DNA from: Scleromitrula shiraiana
Lineage: Eukaryota > Ascomycota > Leotiomycetes > Helotiales > Sclerotiniaceae
Length of the DNA stretch: 64,000 bases
Assembly: GCA_028455995.1 (NCBI GenBank)
Contig: JABELC010000005.1
Location: 3,286,001 to 3,350,000, forward strand
Reading direction: 5' to 3'
The notes under the pieces are model-generated. The model searched no databases, was not told where the DNA came from, and saw nothing but the letters and a program-made list of their open reading frames with translations. Below are positions 25,868 through 37,414 of the stretch, piece after piece. Numbering within the stretch: position 1 is the first letter of the stretch; each line of letters starts with the position of its first letter. A program made the position numbers and the translations under genes.

Positions 25868-26593
25868 TCAATACCCATAGTTGGCCGTATCCACCAATGT
25901 ATAAGCCTCTGACTCGGAATATTCACCTTCATCACTAGAATATGCCGAACTACCTCTTGAACGACTCCTTGAAGAACTGCGAGAACTTCTAGAAGTACGG
26001 CAGCTTTCACGACTACTTGCGCGATGGGCACTTGGTCGAGCCGCCTGCAATCCCATCTCCCTAGCCGTTTTGTCATCTACCCAAACTGTCTCCCCACCAT
26101 GGCCGCGTCTTGCCTTCCACGAATTTATTTCGGGAAATGGGAGTTTAATTTGACACGTCTCTGGATCACAAGTGTGACGATTGAAGTGTACTTGTGCTTT
26201 CATAGCGGAATCGTCGTCGCTTTCATCGCTAGAATGATCTTCTCAAGAACTTGAATCGTGGTCATCTACATGTTCCCCGTGGGTGTCGGTGCGGTGCTGA
26301 GGCAATGACGATGGTGTTGACTCAGGAGCTGGTGCAAGTGCGAGCATTTTAGGGGCTTTCTTCGCTGTTGAAGAACTACTCTCGCTGGTACTCTTGGCTT
26401 TGGCAGAGCCGGGTCCAATCAGTTTTCGTTTCTTGTCATGCTTATCCTTCTTGTCACGCTTATCTCTCTTCTTCTTTTTAGACTTAGACTTAACCAATTC
26501 TTTCCCTTTTGCAGAATTAAGCTTCTTCTTAGATGAATTCTTTTTTTCCTCTCCAGCCTGTGTATGACTCTGAAAATCAATTCCTTTGCCCAT
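25868..26593 (-). pseudogene. Lys-rich/SR-rich protein gene interrupted by one in-frame TGA
   Basis: One reading frame of 242 codons is open from ATG at 26593 to the stop at 25868, except for a TGA at 26245-26243. Before the stop are 116 residues, strongly basic, with KSKSKKKKRDKRDKKDKHDK, and then an Ala/Pro/Ser part. After it are 124 residues that begin EDHSSDESDDDS, continue with a compact Cys/His-containing part (HFNRHTCDPETC) and end in an Arg/Ser-rich tail. The acidic-serine run DDHDSSS continues directly as EDHSSDESDDD across the stop. This argues that both halves were once one protein. No GT-AG pair that keeps frame removes the TGA. It may be a recent nonsense mutation, a sequence error or, less likely, readthrough. 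The composition suggests a nuclear, perhaps RNA-associated protein; the family is not recognised. Confidence 0.6.
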
Positions 26594-27279
26594 TGAGCCT
26601 TCTTGCTCTACTTGTCGAAACTTGCTCTCGTGTTGGTATCAGATGGAATTGTTCCTAAAGTGGTAGTCTCCAGCAAACATTGCCTCTTTTGGTTATAAAC
26701 TCTGGATCGAAACAACAGTAGACGATAACCCTAAGTAATAAATCACCAAAGTAGGCTACTACAATGCACAACCCCATCGACCGTTTCCAACACCAGGAAA
26801 AGAATTTTACCTCCGAGACCTATTCTTTGGCCTATTTCTTGCAGGGATAGCACTTGTGTATCTTTGATGCTTGTTAGAAACACTGTATGATCTCATAATT
26901 CCTCTAAATATCATGGAGATCTAGGGCTTCAGTTATCGTGAAGCGCAGAGTTCTATTAAACCATTGTAATTCATATGTATTGTAGGATAGATACAATAGG
27001 CAGGCGATTCTCATGCAACTATCACAAGTAAAACACATTCTTTAACTGCCAACCAACAGTTTCCGAATATATTAACTACACCACTCCAACGAGATGATTC
27101 TCAAGTGAGAGGACGCGAATTTTCATTCCAAAAACTGCAGCGGTCTCGGCATCACCCACATATCACAAGGCAAGAATCTCCAAGCTCCACTGTATGTTCG
27201 AGCATACCAATAGTGCACAGAATATCTCCCGACGCCTGGAATTGCAGGAAAAACATATTTCCCATCTTCGAACGTACTA
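26594..27279. other. intergenic region
   Basis: It contains the upstream flank of the interrupted basic gene and the 3' flank of the hemerythrin-like relic. No gene or repeat is supported. Confidence 0.45.
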
Positions 27280-27872
27280 TCAGATAAACCAAGTCTTAAC
27301 GGTAGTGCAACATCCTACATCTATTAGTCTTCCATACTGGCCGGGAACAAGGCAGGCGTGACAAACATTTGGTTGATTAAAACCAACAGTCTCACATTTC
27401 TTGAAGATCTTCATGATACCTTCACTTTCGTAGGGCTTTAACGCCAGAAGTGTAGAGATCTCTGTCTTCAAATGGGTTTGTAGAGCTTGAGCAAAACTAT
27501 CTATAATCGATCGAATTGTTGCCGCATCAAAACTAGCAGTCGTGGTATTATTGACATAGTCGGTCAAGCGTTCAAGCCCGGGTTAAAAAATATTATCTTG
27601 TTCGATCTTTGTACTCATCGAACCTGGCTTTTCTGTATAAGTTTCGATTTGCGGAAATACTAGTTCTTCCTCAACATCGTGATGATGTTCTACGAAACCA
27701 TACCAGGCTTTTGTGAATAACAGAAAGTCCTCAATGTTTTTTGCTCCACGAATATGCGGTGCCTGTAGGTAGATACTGTTGATACCTCTGATGATACAAT
27801 TGTGTCTTGAGTTTTCCCTGGTGTGTCAAGAAGCTCCCAGGGACCATCTGCCCACTGTGCTGATATTGCCAT
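27280..27872 (-). pseudogene. hemerythrin-like (HHE cation-binding) domain gene, decayed
   Basis: Three pieces align with the usual order of fungal hemerythrin-like proteins. The N-terminal ATG at 27872 gives MAISAQWADGPWELLDTPGK. Near 27800-27805 the frame must shift, and it resumes with HNCIIRGINSIYLQAPHI and EHHHDVEEELVFPQIE, the metal-ligand helices. A TAA at 27585-27583 then interrupts the part expected to read F-H-P-G-L-E, after which PGLERLTDYV and LQTHLKTEISTLLALKPY continue in frame. The stretch normally found between the TPGK and HNC parts (the start of helix A) is missing, so a small deletion accompanies the frameshift. The C-terminus ends in unrelated residues instead of the usual Trp-rich tail. 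The parent protein would bind a di-iron centre through His/Glu/Asp. With at least three lesions it cannot make a normal product. Confidence 0.8.
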
Positions 27873-30800
27873 TTTGGAGTTTTGTTTCCAGGAATTATCA
27901 TATCAAACAACATTTAGGATAGGAAATAGGCGTGTTAGATGGGGAATAATTTAGTGGGTCGACCAATTGTGCCACCAACCTGCGTAAGCGGTAAATCGTA
28001 TTACTGTCCAACCACGAGCAGGTAGACACGTACATGAGCAGCAGCTTACAATTTGGAAATGAGCCCCTTCTTAAGAGATGATAGAAATAATTATAGGGCT
28101 TCAAATCGATAGACCATTGAGTAAGTGAAGGTTTTGTCTTTGTGATGCATCGCAAAATACATGAACGACTGCTCCATCCTTGCTACTCGAAGAAATTGAT
28201 GGTCAGCTACAGGCAAGATGTTTGCAAGAACTACTTACAATAAACTCAAAGTGAAACATCACGAATGCGATTTTTGTAGAAACGTATGTCGCAGCAAGCT
28301 CTAGTCGTCCAGTATGCACCTCGTGCAATCGTCGTTCGAGTGATTCGAATTTCTCGAGCGATTTCCTCAACGATAAATCAAGGGCTAAAGTGATGTATTG
28401 AGTCACATATGCAATTGACTCATCGATAAAACAAATACGCTAATTTTCAGCTCATAGTATTCCAAAATGCATTTATATAACTTAAAAGTGATTTCCCCTG
28501 CTAGAACTATACACATAACCAATTGGGTTCTTCTACAAGACTCACAAACCATTCTATCTGCAGATATGCGAAGAACTTTTTGATCTAGAGACTCAGAAAG
28601 ATATCAGAAGGCATGTACTGCTTGTAGCAGAACTTTTGCGGGCGACTAACATTTTAAAGATGCCGATAATCGTTAAACCTAGAAGTGCATTATATTGTTT
28701 GATTTTTGAACCCGCAACCTGGACATAGTACTAGTCATGCAAGTCTTGTTGTTCCTAAGGAAGGGATATAGACAGTATTTTTTGCACAGAGAAGCCGACT
28801 GGTTGGGGATTGCATGTCGTTCAAGAGTTACCATTTTTTCCGTGGAAAAAAATTGTTTATGCAGTGGCGATCGCAACGTGGAAGTTAGAGACGCCTTCAT
28901 AATCTAATGAAAATCGACGAATTTTCGGACATAAATATCGATTGGCTAGTAACCAGTAGGGAAATACGATAGGGCTGAACGTTTTGACAATTGACAAATT
29001 GTGACCCGTTAGGTTGTGTGAGAGAATAACAACCAGGCGGGCAGATAGATAGACGAGTAGGAATTTTAGAACAACTATAGTCTATAGCAAGATATTTTAT
29101 ATGCCAGGAAAGGATACACTATGCATCTAGAAAGAACTTGGAAAAATGAAGATACGCGCTTATTTGCATCTTGCCGTCTTACCACGTCGTGGCAGTTACG
29201 TTATAGCAGGCAGATGAATAAAGATCGAGATGCTAAGTTGAATGAAGTAAAGTGAAAACAACATCCATATAGCAAGCAAGTCGAAAAAGAAACCCAGCGG
29301 GAGAATTATTAGGCGGGATGAATGGATATCAATATGGAAGGAAAGGTTCTATTATCAATGCGACTGCGACCTTCCATTTCTATTCCATAGGCAAGTATCT
29401 ATCGGTTATACTAACACGTGATATAATATTGCAGTAAGATTGTAGTGAAGATGACGACGACATGTATTTGTATTTGTATTCGTATGTGTGGCTTCATGAG
29501 CTGAGAATGAGTGAATGCATAATGTGGTATGGTATGGTATGACATCGAAGTATCGGATACATTGACCGAATATTTCTTAAATCCATTTATGCGATTCGTC
29601 CATATATGAACGTTGGTTTGGGGCTCATGCACTGGCATACTGATACTATGATAATAATTCGAGACTTCCATAGCTTGCAGTACGTAAGAAAGCAAAGAGA
29701 AAGTATGAGGCTATGTACGCATGACTGATAATAAGTGAAACTTTTCACGATGAGATGCACGCGGCTCGGAGAAGAGGAAGGAACATGTATAAAAATACAG
29801 ATATATATATGCCGTCCAAACATCAAACCCACACTCATTCAATCATTCATGCATGCATGAAGATTTTCCAGCCCAGCTTGTGTTATCCGAGATACGTCGC
29901 GTTGCCCTGCGTTGTGTTGCGTTGTGTTGCGTTGTATCAGGCTACAGTACATGAGCCAGACTAGTAATTGATTGGAAAGAACAAGAGGACCTCAAATGCC
30001 AAGTTTTAGAAACGATGTGGTTCCTGGTGGCTCAGATGAAAAGATTCGTCTCCCGATAAACGGCACTATATTGGGATGTTGGAATCCTTCGCATATTGAA
30101 TGGTGTATCATAAGACTTGCTCTTATGTTTTTATTCAGGTGAGATGGATGAGATGTGTGGAGAGCTAAGTTTATGCTGAATTGGTTGGCGTTGGAAAGGA
30201 AAGTTCAATCACACACTCCTTACTAATTATTATCGGTTTGTAACGGTGAGAAGATTGATATGTGATAGAGCGAGGATGTAGTTTGTAGTCATTGTCGGGC
30301 GAGAAATGATAATAGTGTATTAGTGTATTAGTATATACGACATCGGGAGTATTAATGAAGAAGCTGAATCATTTCCAAGATCCAAGTCCGGGTTTTTGAA
30401 GATAGAGAACGGAGAGACATACATACATATAGCAACAGTACATACGGTAAGATATAATCCTAAACACTTGTTCATTATTGATTCGAACATGGGCTACGAT
30501 ATTATCCCCGGATTTTCAATAATAAATTGAACGCCGTATCGTAGATCAATATATGATCCCTTCCCTTCTCTACTCTTCCTTACTTCTTTATGGATATATT
30601 TCCTACCCTATTATCTTATCAGTTACACCAATACCTGCCCTCATTATGATTTTGAGACAATAGAATTCCTATTCGAATCCCTCCAGCTTCATAAAACCCC
30701 CCGAATCCGAAATGAAATATGCAACGACGTTTGTTCACAGTTTCCCCACTTGATGCTTGCAAAGCTTCATGTATGGGTGATAGAAATAGCGAATCAGTTC

Positions 30801-31508
30801 AACCACCAAGAAAGATTATGAAAACCAACGACAAGTACGCAAGGAAATTCTCTTTTGTTTGTTTTCTACTTGGGAATGACTCCCATTAATTTTATTCTCG
30901 TGTTAACGTGGGAACGAGTGGCTGATCTTTGTATACTATTCTCAAAATGTTCAAACAGTTACTGTATAATTGGGTCACATTGTTCCTTTAGCATCAGCCA
31001 CCCCAAATTTTTATGGAACATCTAGAGCTATCTGGAGCTTTAGTCTTCCGTGCGGCACAGCATAAGTCAATACACACACAAAACCAAAGTTTTCTGCTCC
31101 CTAAAATAACTTTTTTTCGTCTGATTTCCTTTCTTCAATGCCCCGCCCTTTAGGGAAGCGGGAGTATGGGGCTTTCTTTTAGCCCCCCTTCATTCAAAAA
31201 ATCTATCTACTTAGGAGCTTAGGTCACTATAGTCAGTCTATAGTAGTACAAGCTGATGCAGGTACATCCATTAGCACGTTGTCTAAGTACGCGGGATCGT
31301 ACACTATAACGTAGTAGCCATTCATCTAAGAATAAACTCCCTGTATAAGATGCTCCACCCTAATTTTATTCCGCAGTCTATCCTACCTAGGCGCGCGATC
31401 CAGTCGGAGAGTAAAGGTGTAATAGGATAGGAAATAATACCAACACGGAAAAGATCAAATTTTGAAGGGTCGCGCGTTCTTGGTTGGGTCTGTTTTTATT
31501 GATATTGA
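27873..31508. other. gene-poor region upstream of the F-box gene
   Basis: Two minus-strand frames, 28406-28203 and 28155-27898, could be joined by a GTAAGT...AG intron. They read as protein-like, but match no family I know and may be a further relic. GCGTT/GTGTT pentamers lie near 29897-29935 and GGTAT units near 29526-29540. A GC-rich hairpin-like stretch lies near 31140-31173. Nothing else is supported. Confidence 0.4.
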
Positions 31509-31570
31509 GTGAGATAGATATACATTTCATTTGTTTGCTAACGATATGTTGTTTTCTTCTTCTTCTTTAG
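31509..31570 (+). other. putative 5'-UTR intron of the F-box gene
   Basis: A GTGAGA donor, a GCTAAC branch site and a long pyrimidine tract ending TTCTTCTTCTTTAG form a convincing 62-bp fungal intron. The sequence before it contains no in-frame ATG, so it probably lies in the leader. After the acceptor the F-box reading frame is open for 104 codons before its first ATG. Confidence 0.55.
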
Positions 31571-31883
31571 AACTACCACTTTCCCTCGCTACTCTTCCTC
31601 CCCATCTCCCCCATCCTCATCCTCATCCTCAAAATCTTTTGTCTTTAATCCACAGAAGGAGCAGGAATCATACCCTGGGGTGATTACGAAACGACAGGAT
31701 CGAGATCGAGTATTGAGAAGATCAAAAAGATATAGTGAACAAAGCTTTAGAAGTCAATTTATTCAAGCTTCACAACTTCATTTCAATCATATATCTTCAT
31801 TGTCTTATCCTACATATACTCCCTCTTCAATATATCCTCAACATCACCATCATAATATAATTTGCGAAGGAATTACATGGGAA

Positions 31884-34031
31884 ATGCAATCTCCAAGAAG
31901 AAACTCGCGTCCGATGTCGTCCGGAAGTACGACTTCATATGAATCCAGATCTCGAAGTCCTTTAAGCAACACTTCATCAATTGATGATGTTTCTAGCATA
32001 GCTAGTGATATTTCATCATTTTTGGAAAACAGTTCTACTAAATCACAATCAGGGGACTCAATACATAGTGGAAATGGTTTGGCGGGTAAAAGATCTTACA
32101 CGGACCCAATTGTGCCCGCTTACAATCGATATGGATCCGATATGATAGAGAGCAGACCATCAACGCAAACGACCATCATTTCTCCACAACGACTGAGACA
32201 AGAACCAACATCTTGGACGAAATATGTCTCACACTCACATTCATCAATTGGAGATAGTTTTCCGAAGCTACCGGAAGAAATACTGTTAGTTATTCTAAGA
32301 GAACTTAAGAAGTTACATTTATGTGGTGGAAGTTTAAGTTGTGCAACTTGCTGTATGAGAGATTTACATAACATTGGATTGAGTAGTAAAAAATGGTGGA
32401 GTGCCTCAAAAGTCGTATTATATGAGGACATTCAACTCGTGGGAAATGATTCTGTTATTCACACCAAGAAGAAATTCAAGGTAAAATATGGTACCAGATT
32501 GCGACTTCTCAGACGTACACTTCGAAGTCAGCCCGACCTTGCCAATTATGTCAAAATTCTCAAGGTACCTTCAATCCCCGAAGCTGCCAAAACAAAACAG
32601 GAACAGGATGAATATCTGGATTTGGTTGCTTCAATAATAATGGCATGTCCCAATCTCGAACGGTTTCCTGGATTTTATCAGCCATACGATCATGACTATA
32701 ATCATTACTTCCATGCTCTATCAACGAGATCGAAACTTGTCGAGAAGGCTTGGATTATCGAACCCAATCCACGTCAACGTCGTTTTGGCGTCGCAGATGA
32801 ATCAGAAAATCCTGTCATTATACCAGGTCCACTACATCCAGAACAATATGCCGATTTTCTAAACTTTCACTCGAATTTTCCTCGTTTGCAGACACTAGTC
32901 CTTCATTGTAATCCTGGTGGAATGATCGATTCATCGCTTTTTACAAAAGTGTTGAAACAACTTCCATCTCTTCGGGATTTGTACGTCTCATGCTTTCCAG
33001 CTACATCTTTCAACGATGAGAATTTGATATCTTTACCTCCGCTCAAAAGTCTCCGACTAGACTCACTTCCAGGTGTGACTTCGAATGGCCTCGCAACTTA
33101 TGCATCGTTACCTAATTCGGCCAAACTGATATCCCTCTCTTTAATATCCTTACCACTTCGATCTCTTTCTGTTCTCGCTCGTCTCTTCTCTCACCTCGGA
33201 GATCTTAAATCATTCACCCTATCTCAAGGTCCTTCACCTTTAATTGATAGAAGTGATATCTTCCTCCATCCCTATCTTGCATCTCGTTCGTTAGAAAATC
33301 TCCATTGGGAGATAACAAACCCAGACGATGATAAAGCATCCGATATACTCGCCAAATCAATAGCCTTCTCCGGATTCCCATCCCTTAGTTCCATCCGTGC
33401 CCCAACAGATTTCAATGGATCCCTCCAGAAACTCTGCAAACCAAAAGCACGCATCGAATTGCCCGGCGACAAGTATCGCCGTATGGGAGTGACAGGAAAC
33501 AATGGTCCCAATCGAGCTTCCACAATGCCCATCGTCCCATCTCCAAACCGAGCGGTATTTTCCCGCCAAAGTAACCGCGATAGTTTAACCAAGTCTTCAA
33601 ACTCATCTTCTCTCTCCCTACCCTACGATACACTGATGGAAAGCGGCACCAAACACGAAATGATGAGTCTAGCCACCGCGCGACAACTCGCCCAACTCCG
33701 CATCGAAAGCGCCTCAACCCCTCAATTCGACATCATCATCTGGGATGACCAAGGCCAATTCGTGGAGCGCTATAAACTCGGTGCATTTATCGGGAAGGTC
33801 GAGAGTAAAGTGGTTTATAATCTGAAACCGGATTTGGATGGCAGTGATAAGGCGGTGGCGGGGATCGAGACATTAATTGAGGGCGGTGATGGGGAGATGA
33901 AGGATGGGTGTACGGGGAGTTGGAATATTGATTTGGAGAGTAAGACGGGGAGGAGCCAGAGGGGGAAGGATAGGTGGTTTCATACGGAGAGGGAGAGGTG
34001 GAGGGAGGTGGGGTTGGATACTTTCTTTTAA
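31884..34031 (+). CDS. F-box domain protein
   Basis: A single exon of 715 aa from the first in-frame ATG. The first 120 residues are Ser-rich and low in complexity. The F-box lies at about residues 126-180 (FPKLPEEILLVILREL ... HNIGLSSKKWWSASKVVLYEDI) with a Cys-rich insert CGGSLSCATCC. This module binds Skp1, so the protein is likely a substrate adaptor of an SCF ubiquitin ligase. The long middle part has irregular Leu-rich segments like those of fungal F-box/LRR proteins (SLRDLYVSCFP, LKSLRLDSLPG, LISLSLISLPL). The C-terminus (FDIIIWDDQGQFVERYKLGAFIGK) is a conserved-looking block I cannot name. A leader intron precedes the gene. The frame is open well upstream of this ATG but has no earlier start. 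A short out-of-frame upstream ATG at 31877 overlaps the start and may dampen translation. The substrate is unknown. Confidence 0.88.
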   Translation: MQSPRRNSRPMSSGSTTSYESRSRSPLSNTSSIDDVSSIASDISSFLENSSTKSQSGDSIHSGNGLAGKRSYTDPIVPAYNRYGSDMIESRPSTQTTIISPQRLRQEPTSWTKYVSHSHSSIGDSFPKLPEEILLVILRELKKLHLCGGSLSCATCCMRDLHNIGLSSKKWWSASKVVLYEDIQLVGNDSVIHTKKKFKVKYGTRLRLLRRTLRSQPDLANYVKILKVPSIPEAAKTKQEQDEYLDLVASIIMACPNLERFPGFYQPYDHDYNHYFHALSTRSKLVEKAWIIEPNPRQRRFGVADESENPVIIPGPLHPEQYADFLNFHSNFPRLQTLVLHCNPGGMIDSSLFTKVLKQLPSLRDLYVSCFPATSFNDENLISLPPLKSLRLDSLPGVTSNGLATYASLPNSAKLISLSLISLPLRSLSVLARLFSHLGDLKSFTLSQGPSPLIDRSDIFLHPYLASRSLENLHWEITNPDDDKASDILAKSIAFSGFPSLSSIRAPTDFNGSLQKLCKPKARIELPGDKYRRMGVTGNNGPNRASTMPIVPSPNRAVFSRQSNRDSLTKSSNSSSLSLPYDTLMESGTKHEMMSLATARQLAQLRIESASTPQFDIIIWDDQGQFVERYKLGAFIGKVESKVVYNLKPDLDGSDKAVAGIETLIEGGDGEMKDGCTGSWNIDLESKTGRSQRGKDRWFHTERERWREVGLDTFF

Positions 34032-34853
34032 ATTTGGGGTGGGTGAGGGGTCAACTTGGATACTTTGGTTTGGTTTTGGATGGTTTGTCGTTGTTTTGAT
34101 ACCCTTAGTATTGGTAATGTGGTCAAGAAATTGGAAACGGAAATGGGAATGGGATGGGAAGGGAATCCTCATGTCGTCTGTGCAACTTATATATGTATAA
34201 TATGCATTATTATGGAATAATGGAAGGTATTTAGGATCGTCAATAGGTTTATGTATTATGGATGGATGTAAATATAATATAATAATAATAAAATTCTTTT
34301 TACTTCACCCCGAAGAACCAGCAAGAGATGGGACCTTGGAACTTCAATATTGATATTCACATGCTAGTTGAAATCATTTCCTAAATCGATTCACCATATT
34401 GTTTCATTGCGTCATATTCACTACAGCACGTATCGTTTTGAGTTCACTCTTCCTTTCCTCTATTTCGCCGTTATCTAGTACAGTATTACTTCTTGCTCGT
34501 TCTTAAGAGTACGGCATCTTGATGGCATAAAAACATTTTCTGCTCCATCTTCCTCGTCTTTTTTTTTCGTAACATCTTCTTCCTTCCCATACACTTTAAT
34601 TCGTATGGTGATACAATAGCCTCATTTTGCGAGAATTTCTCATCCTCTTTGCTTGCTTGTTAGCTAGCTATAAAGCAGATTGACAGCAGACGGAAGAGGG
34701 ATATCATCAACCCCATTTTTTACTTCTCATCTCCGATACTCGACATCCCTCCACATCATCACCTCGAACCTATCTATCAAAACCCTACACCCTACAAAAT
34801 CAATCAGTCTACCAGTCAATAGACATAACAACAACAACCTCCTCAGCGTGACC
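34032..34853. other. intergenic region and leader of the membrane-protein gene
   Basis: It holds the 3' flank of the F-box gene and a pyrimidine-rich promoter/leader. The coding frame of the next gene is open upstream of its ATG to about 34680, but has no earlier ATG. Confidence 0.45.
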
Positions 34854-36431
34854 ATGTCTTCCCCCATGCTTGGTGGTGTCCATCCCCATTCCTCCTACCC
34901 AGACGCCTATCCACAACGCCATTCACAAGAAAATGCCGATCACCGCATCCCACGAACATCACCAAGCCCCTCTTCACAATCTACATCCAGACATCGGCAC
35001 AGAAACAGAACGCAAGGTTCCTACCTCATTCCAATCCTTCTTATCGGTATGATCATTTTTCTGATCAATCTTGGGTTCCGGATTTATGGTCTCGTGGACG
35101 CGTGTAATAAACGGGTAGATGGAGAAGGTATATTGGCGGCCGGACAACAGAATGGTTCAGTTATTATTGATGTTCCTCCACCTATTCTAGGGGATGGAAA
35201 TGAGACTGTATATTTTAATGCATCCGAGCCTATTAAGATAGTTGATGGAGAGTATACGGATGAAGAAATCAACGCGGAGGTCGCGATATTATTGGAGATC
35301 TTTCAGAATATCGAGCTTGATTGGAGTAAAGAGGAGCTGAAGGATCTTGCGAAGGACTTCTTAGAGGGTCGCGATAGAGATCGAAGATCAAAGAGAGAGG
35401 CTGAGGAGGGGCTTCAGAGAGACCTTAAGGAGTTGAGAGCGAAGTTCGAGAGAATGAGGAAGGAAAGTAAAGAGAAGATGGTAGGGAAGGGGAAGACCGA
35501 GAAATCTGATACGGAGTCGATGGTGAATGAGATATTGATAAACTTGATCATGGCTGTGAAACCCGAGGAGGAATTCAAAGAAGGGAGAGAAAGAATTCAA
35601 CGAGAGACAAGAGCCGCCATGAAAGCCGCGATGGAAACCGATGCCCTTCACATCTGGACCGAAGAGGAAATGAAATTTGAGATTGCCAATTTCCTGAAGC
35701 AGAGATTACCATCGAAAGAGCGAGCTTTGGAGCATCCAGAGGAGAGATTATGGTATGATGGAGGATTATACAGCGATGCAGAGTTGGAAGAAATTGCCCT
35801 CAAAAGACTTAACGACGACCAGAAGATCCGCAGAGAGACGCAACAGTGTATTGATGAGCGAGCCGAGATGGAGAATTTCATTTTCGGTCATATCATTCAT
35901 GCTAAGTACCTTACCGGATCTCTAACTTCCTTTCAAAACATGACTGTCGAATCCCTCGAGCATCTAAAACTTGCTATCATGATAGATTTGGGAAAATATG
36001 AATATCGTACGCAGGAGTTTAAAGATCAATTGGCGTGCGGTACGAAGGATATTGTTAAGTCGGTGGCGGATTTACAACGACTTGTTTATAAGGAGAGAAA
36101 GACGTGGGGCGAGGTGAATGGGAATGGGAAAATTGGGGAAGAGGAGAGGAGGATGAGGGTGTATGGGATGGCTGTGATGAGATTGTTGGATGAGGAACAG
36201 TATGTGGAGGTTTTAAAACTAGCGGATATAGAGTTTGCATGGCTGAAGAAGAAATCGAGGAAGGGCTGGCGCCGGAATTGGGAAACAGAGAACTTGATCA
36301 AGATGATCGGGGAGATGACTCAGAATATGGAGGTTCTGAATGATGAGATGAATAAGGAGATCTCCGGTATGCAGGTTTGGATGGATAATTTGGTGGAGAT
36401 GGGAGGGGGTTTGTGGGATATAGAGGACTAG
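34854..36431 (+). CDS. hypothetical single-pass membrane protein with charged coiled-coil domain, 525 aa
   Basis: A single exon. Residues 1-55 are Ser/His/Pro-rich and end in RHRHRNR. A strong hydrophobic helix follows at about 57-81 (YLIPILLIGMIIFLINLGF). Basic residues precede the helix, and possible N-glycosylation sequons (NGS, NETV, NAS) lie just after it. A type II signal-anchor with an exposed or lumenal C-terminus is therefore likely. The remaining 440 residues are mostly Glu/Lys/Arg-rich and predicted helical, with clear heptad-like stretches (KELRAKFERMRKESKEKM). I know no family for it. Three modules of the type YTDEEI / WTEEEM / YSDAELEEIAL look like loosely repeated helical units. 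The start is the first ATG in frame; a second ATG comes four codons later. Confidence 0.78.
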   Translation: MSSPMLGGVHPHSSYPDAYPQRHSQENADHRIPRTSPSPSSQSTSRHRHRNRTQGSYLIPILLIGMIIFLINLGFRIYGLVDACNKRVDGEGILAAGQQNGSVIIDVPPPILGDGNETVYFNASEPIKIVDGEYTDEEINAEVAILLEIFQNIELDWSKEELKDLAKDFLEGRDRDRRSKREAEEGLQRDLKELRAKFERMRKESKEKMVGKGKTEKSDTESMVNEILINLIMAVKPEEEFKEGRERIQRETRAAMKAAMETDALHIWTEEEMKFEIANFLKQRLPSKERALEHPEERLWYDGGLYSDAELEEIALKRLNDDQKIRRETQQCIDERAEMENFIFGHIIHAKYLTGSLTSFQNMTVESLEHLKLAIMIDLGKYEYRTQEFKDQLACGTKDIVKSVADLQRLVYKERKTWGEVNGNGKIGEEERRMRVYGMAVMRLLDEEQYVEVLKLADIEFAWLKKKSRKGWRRNWETENLIKMIGEMTQNMEVLNDEMNKEISGMQVWMDNLVEMGGGLWDIED

Positions 36432-37414
36432 AAATCCTTCTGACATCTCCTGTTATTTTCGCTTTCTTTTCTCTTATTTTTCTTTTGTTTTTGGCTTTTT
36501 TTTTAGTGGAGGACGAAATGAAATACCAAAGAAAAGTTAGGATATTTTAAGGACATGAAGTAAACATACATACATACACTTTAACTTTATCCATTCTTCT
36601 CATTACAATTCGACATGATTTACTAATCCATCTTTCCAATACCTTGACATACGCTCGTAAATTGGAAGTTGATAGTGGTAGTGATAGTAATATTTATATT
36701 TCTTTTGATTCGCATTTACACGTTCCATGGTTAAATATGTATATATGCCCCCTACCTCACCCATGCGTCCCTCAAAGTACATTCAACCATCTCCCCTATA
36801 CACTCGCCATCCTAATTAACTTATCCTTCTTATTATACAATTCATTTTGTTTCGTATCATATCGCATCACCAACCGGCTCAATCAACCAACCATAGATCA
36901 GCGCCTTAGTTCTTCTCTTTTGTATCCTTGCTATTTTTTGGGGTTCTCCCACCCCTCACTCACTCGTATCCTCATTGCATGGAGTGAGGTCTCCATCTTG
37001 ATCCATACGCCAACCGGCAATAGACACAAATCGATTTTTCACGTGGGCATGGATCCCATCCATGCATCCATTCATTCGTATATCCGTTGAATAATATAAC
37101 TACCAGATATCAAGGACAAGTCATATCATGAACTACCCCTGTCCAACCCAAGCTAGCCAAATGTCCCCAGAAACTCCAGACTGAAAACGCAAACCAAAGC
37201 TTAGTAGTACTGTACATACAGAAAAAAGCTTCATACCGAACCGAACCAAACCGAAACGCCATCGCTCGCTCAATTTATGTAGGAATGGGAGAACAAATGA
37301 ATCATCTTGCTAATCCCAAGAAGATGCAAAAACCGAGACTGAAATGGAAACCGAAGGTCATAATAAATAACAAATCGAAATCGATTGAAGAAACATCCAA
37401 ACCACCTATTCTCT
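36432..37414. other. intergenic region between convergent genes
   Basis: It contains the 3' flanks of the membrane-protein gene and the cyclin gene. A frame at 36644-37090 is open for 148 codons, but it has no motif or promoter and looks accidental. CCGAA units occur near 37239-37255. Confidence 0.45.

Noticed and set aside
26243..26245. Programmed stop-codon readthrough in the basic gene
   Set aside because: The context TGA-GAA is not the leaky TGA-C type, and there is no downstream structure I can see. Mutation or error is simpler, so I list it only as something to check.
36644..37090. 148-codon frame downstream of the membrane-protein gene
   Set aside because: Ser/Tyr/Ile-rich composition typical of AT-rich DNA, no motif, and it begins at a non-ATG codon.
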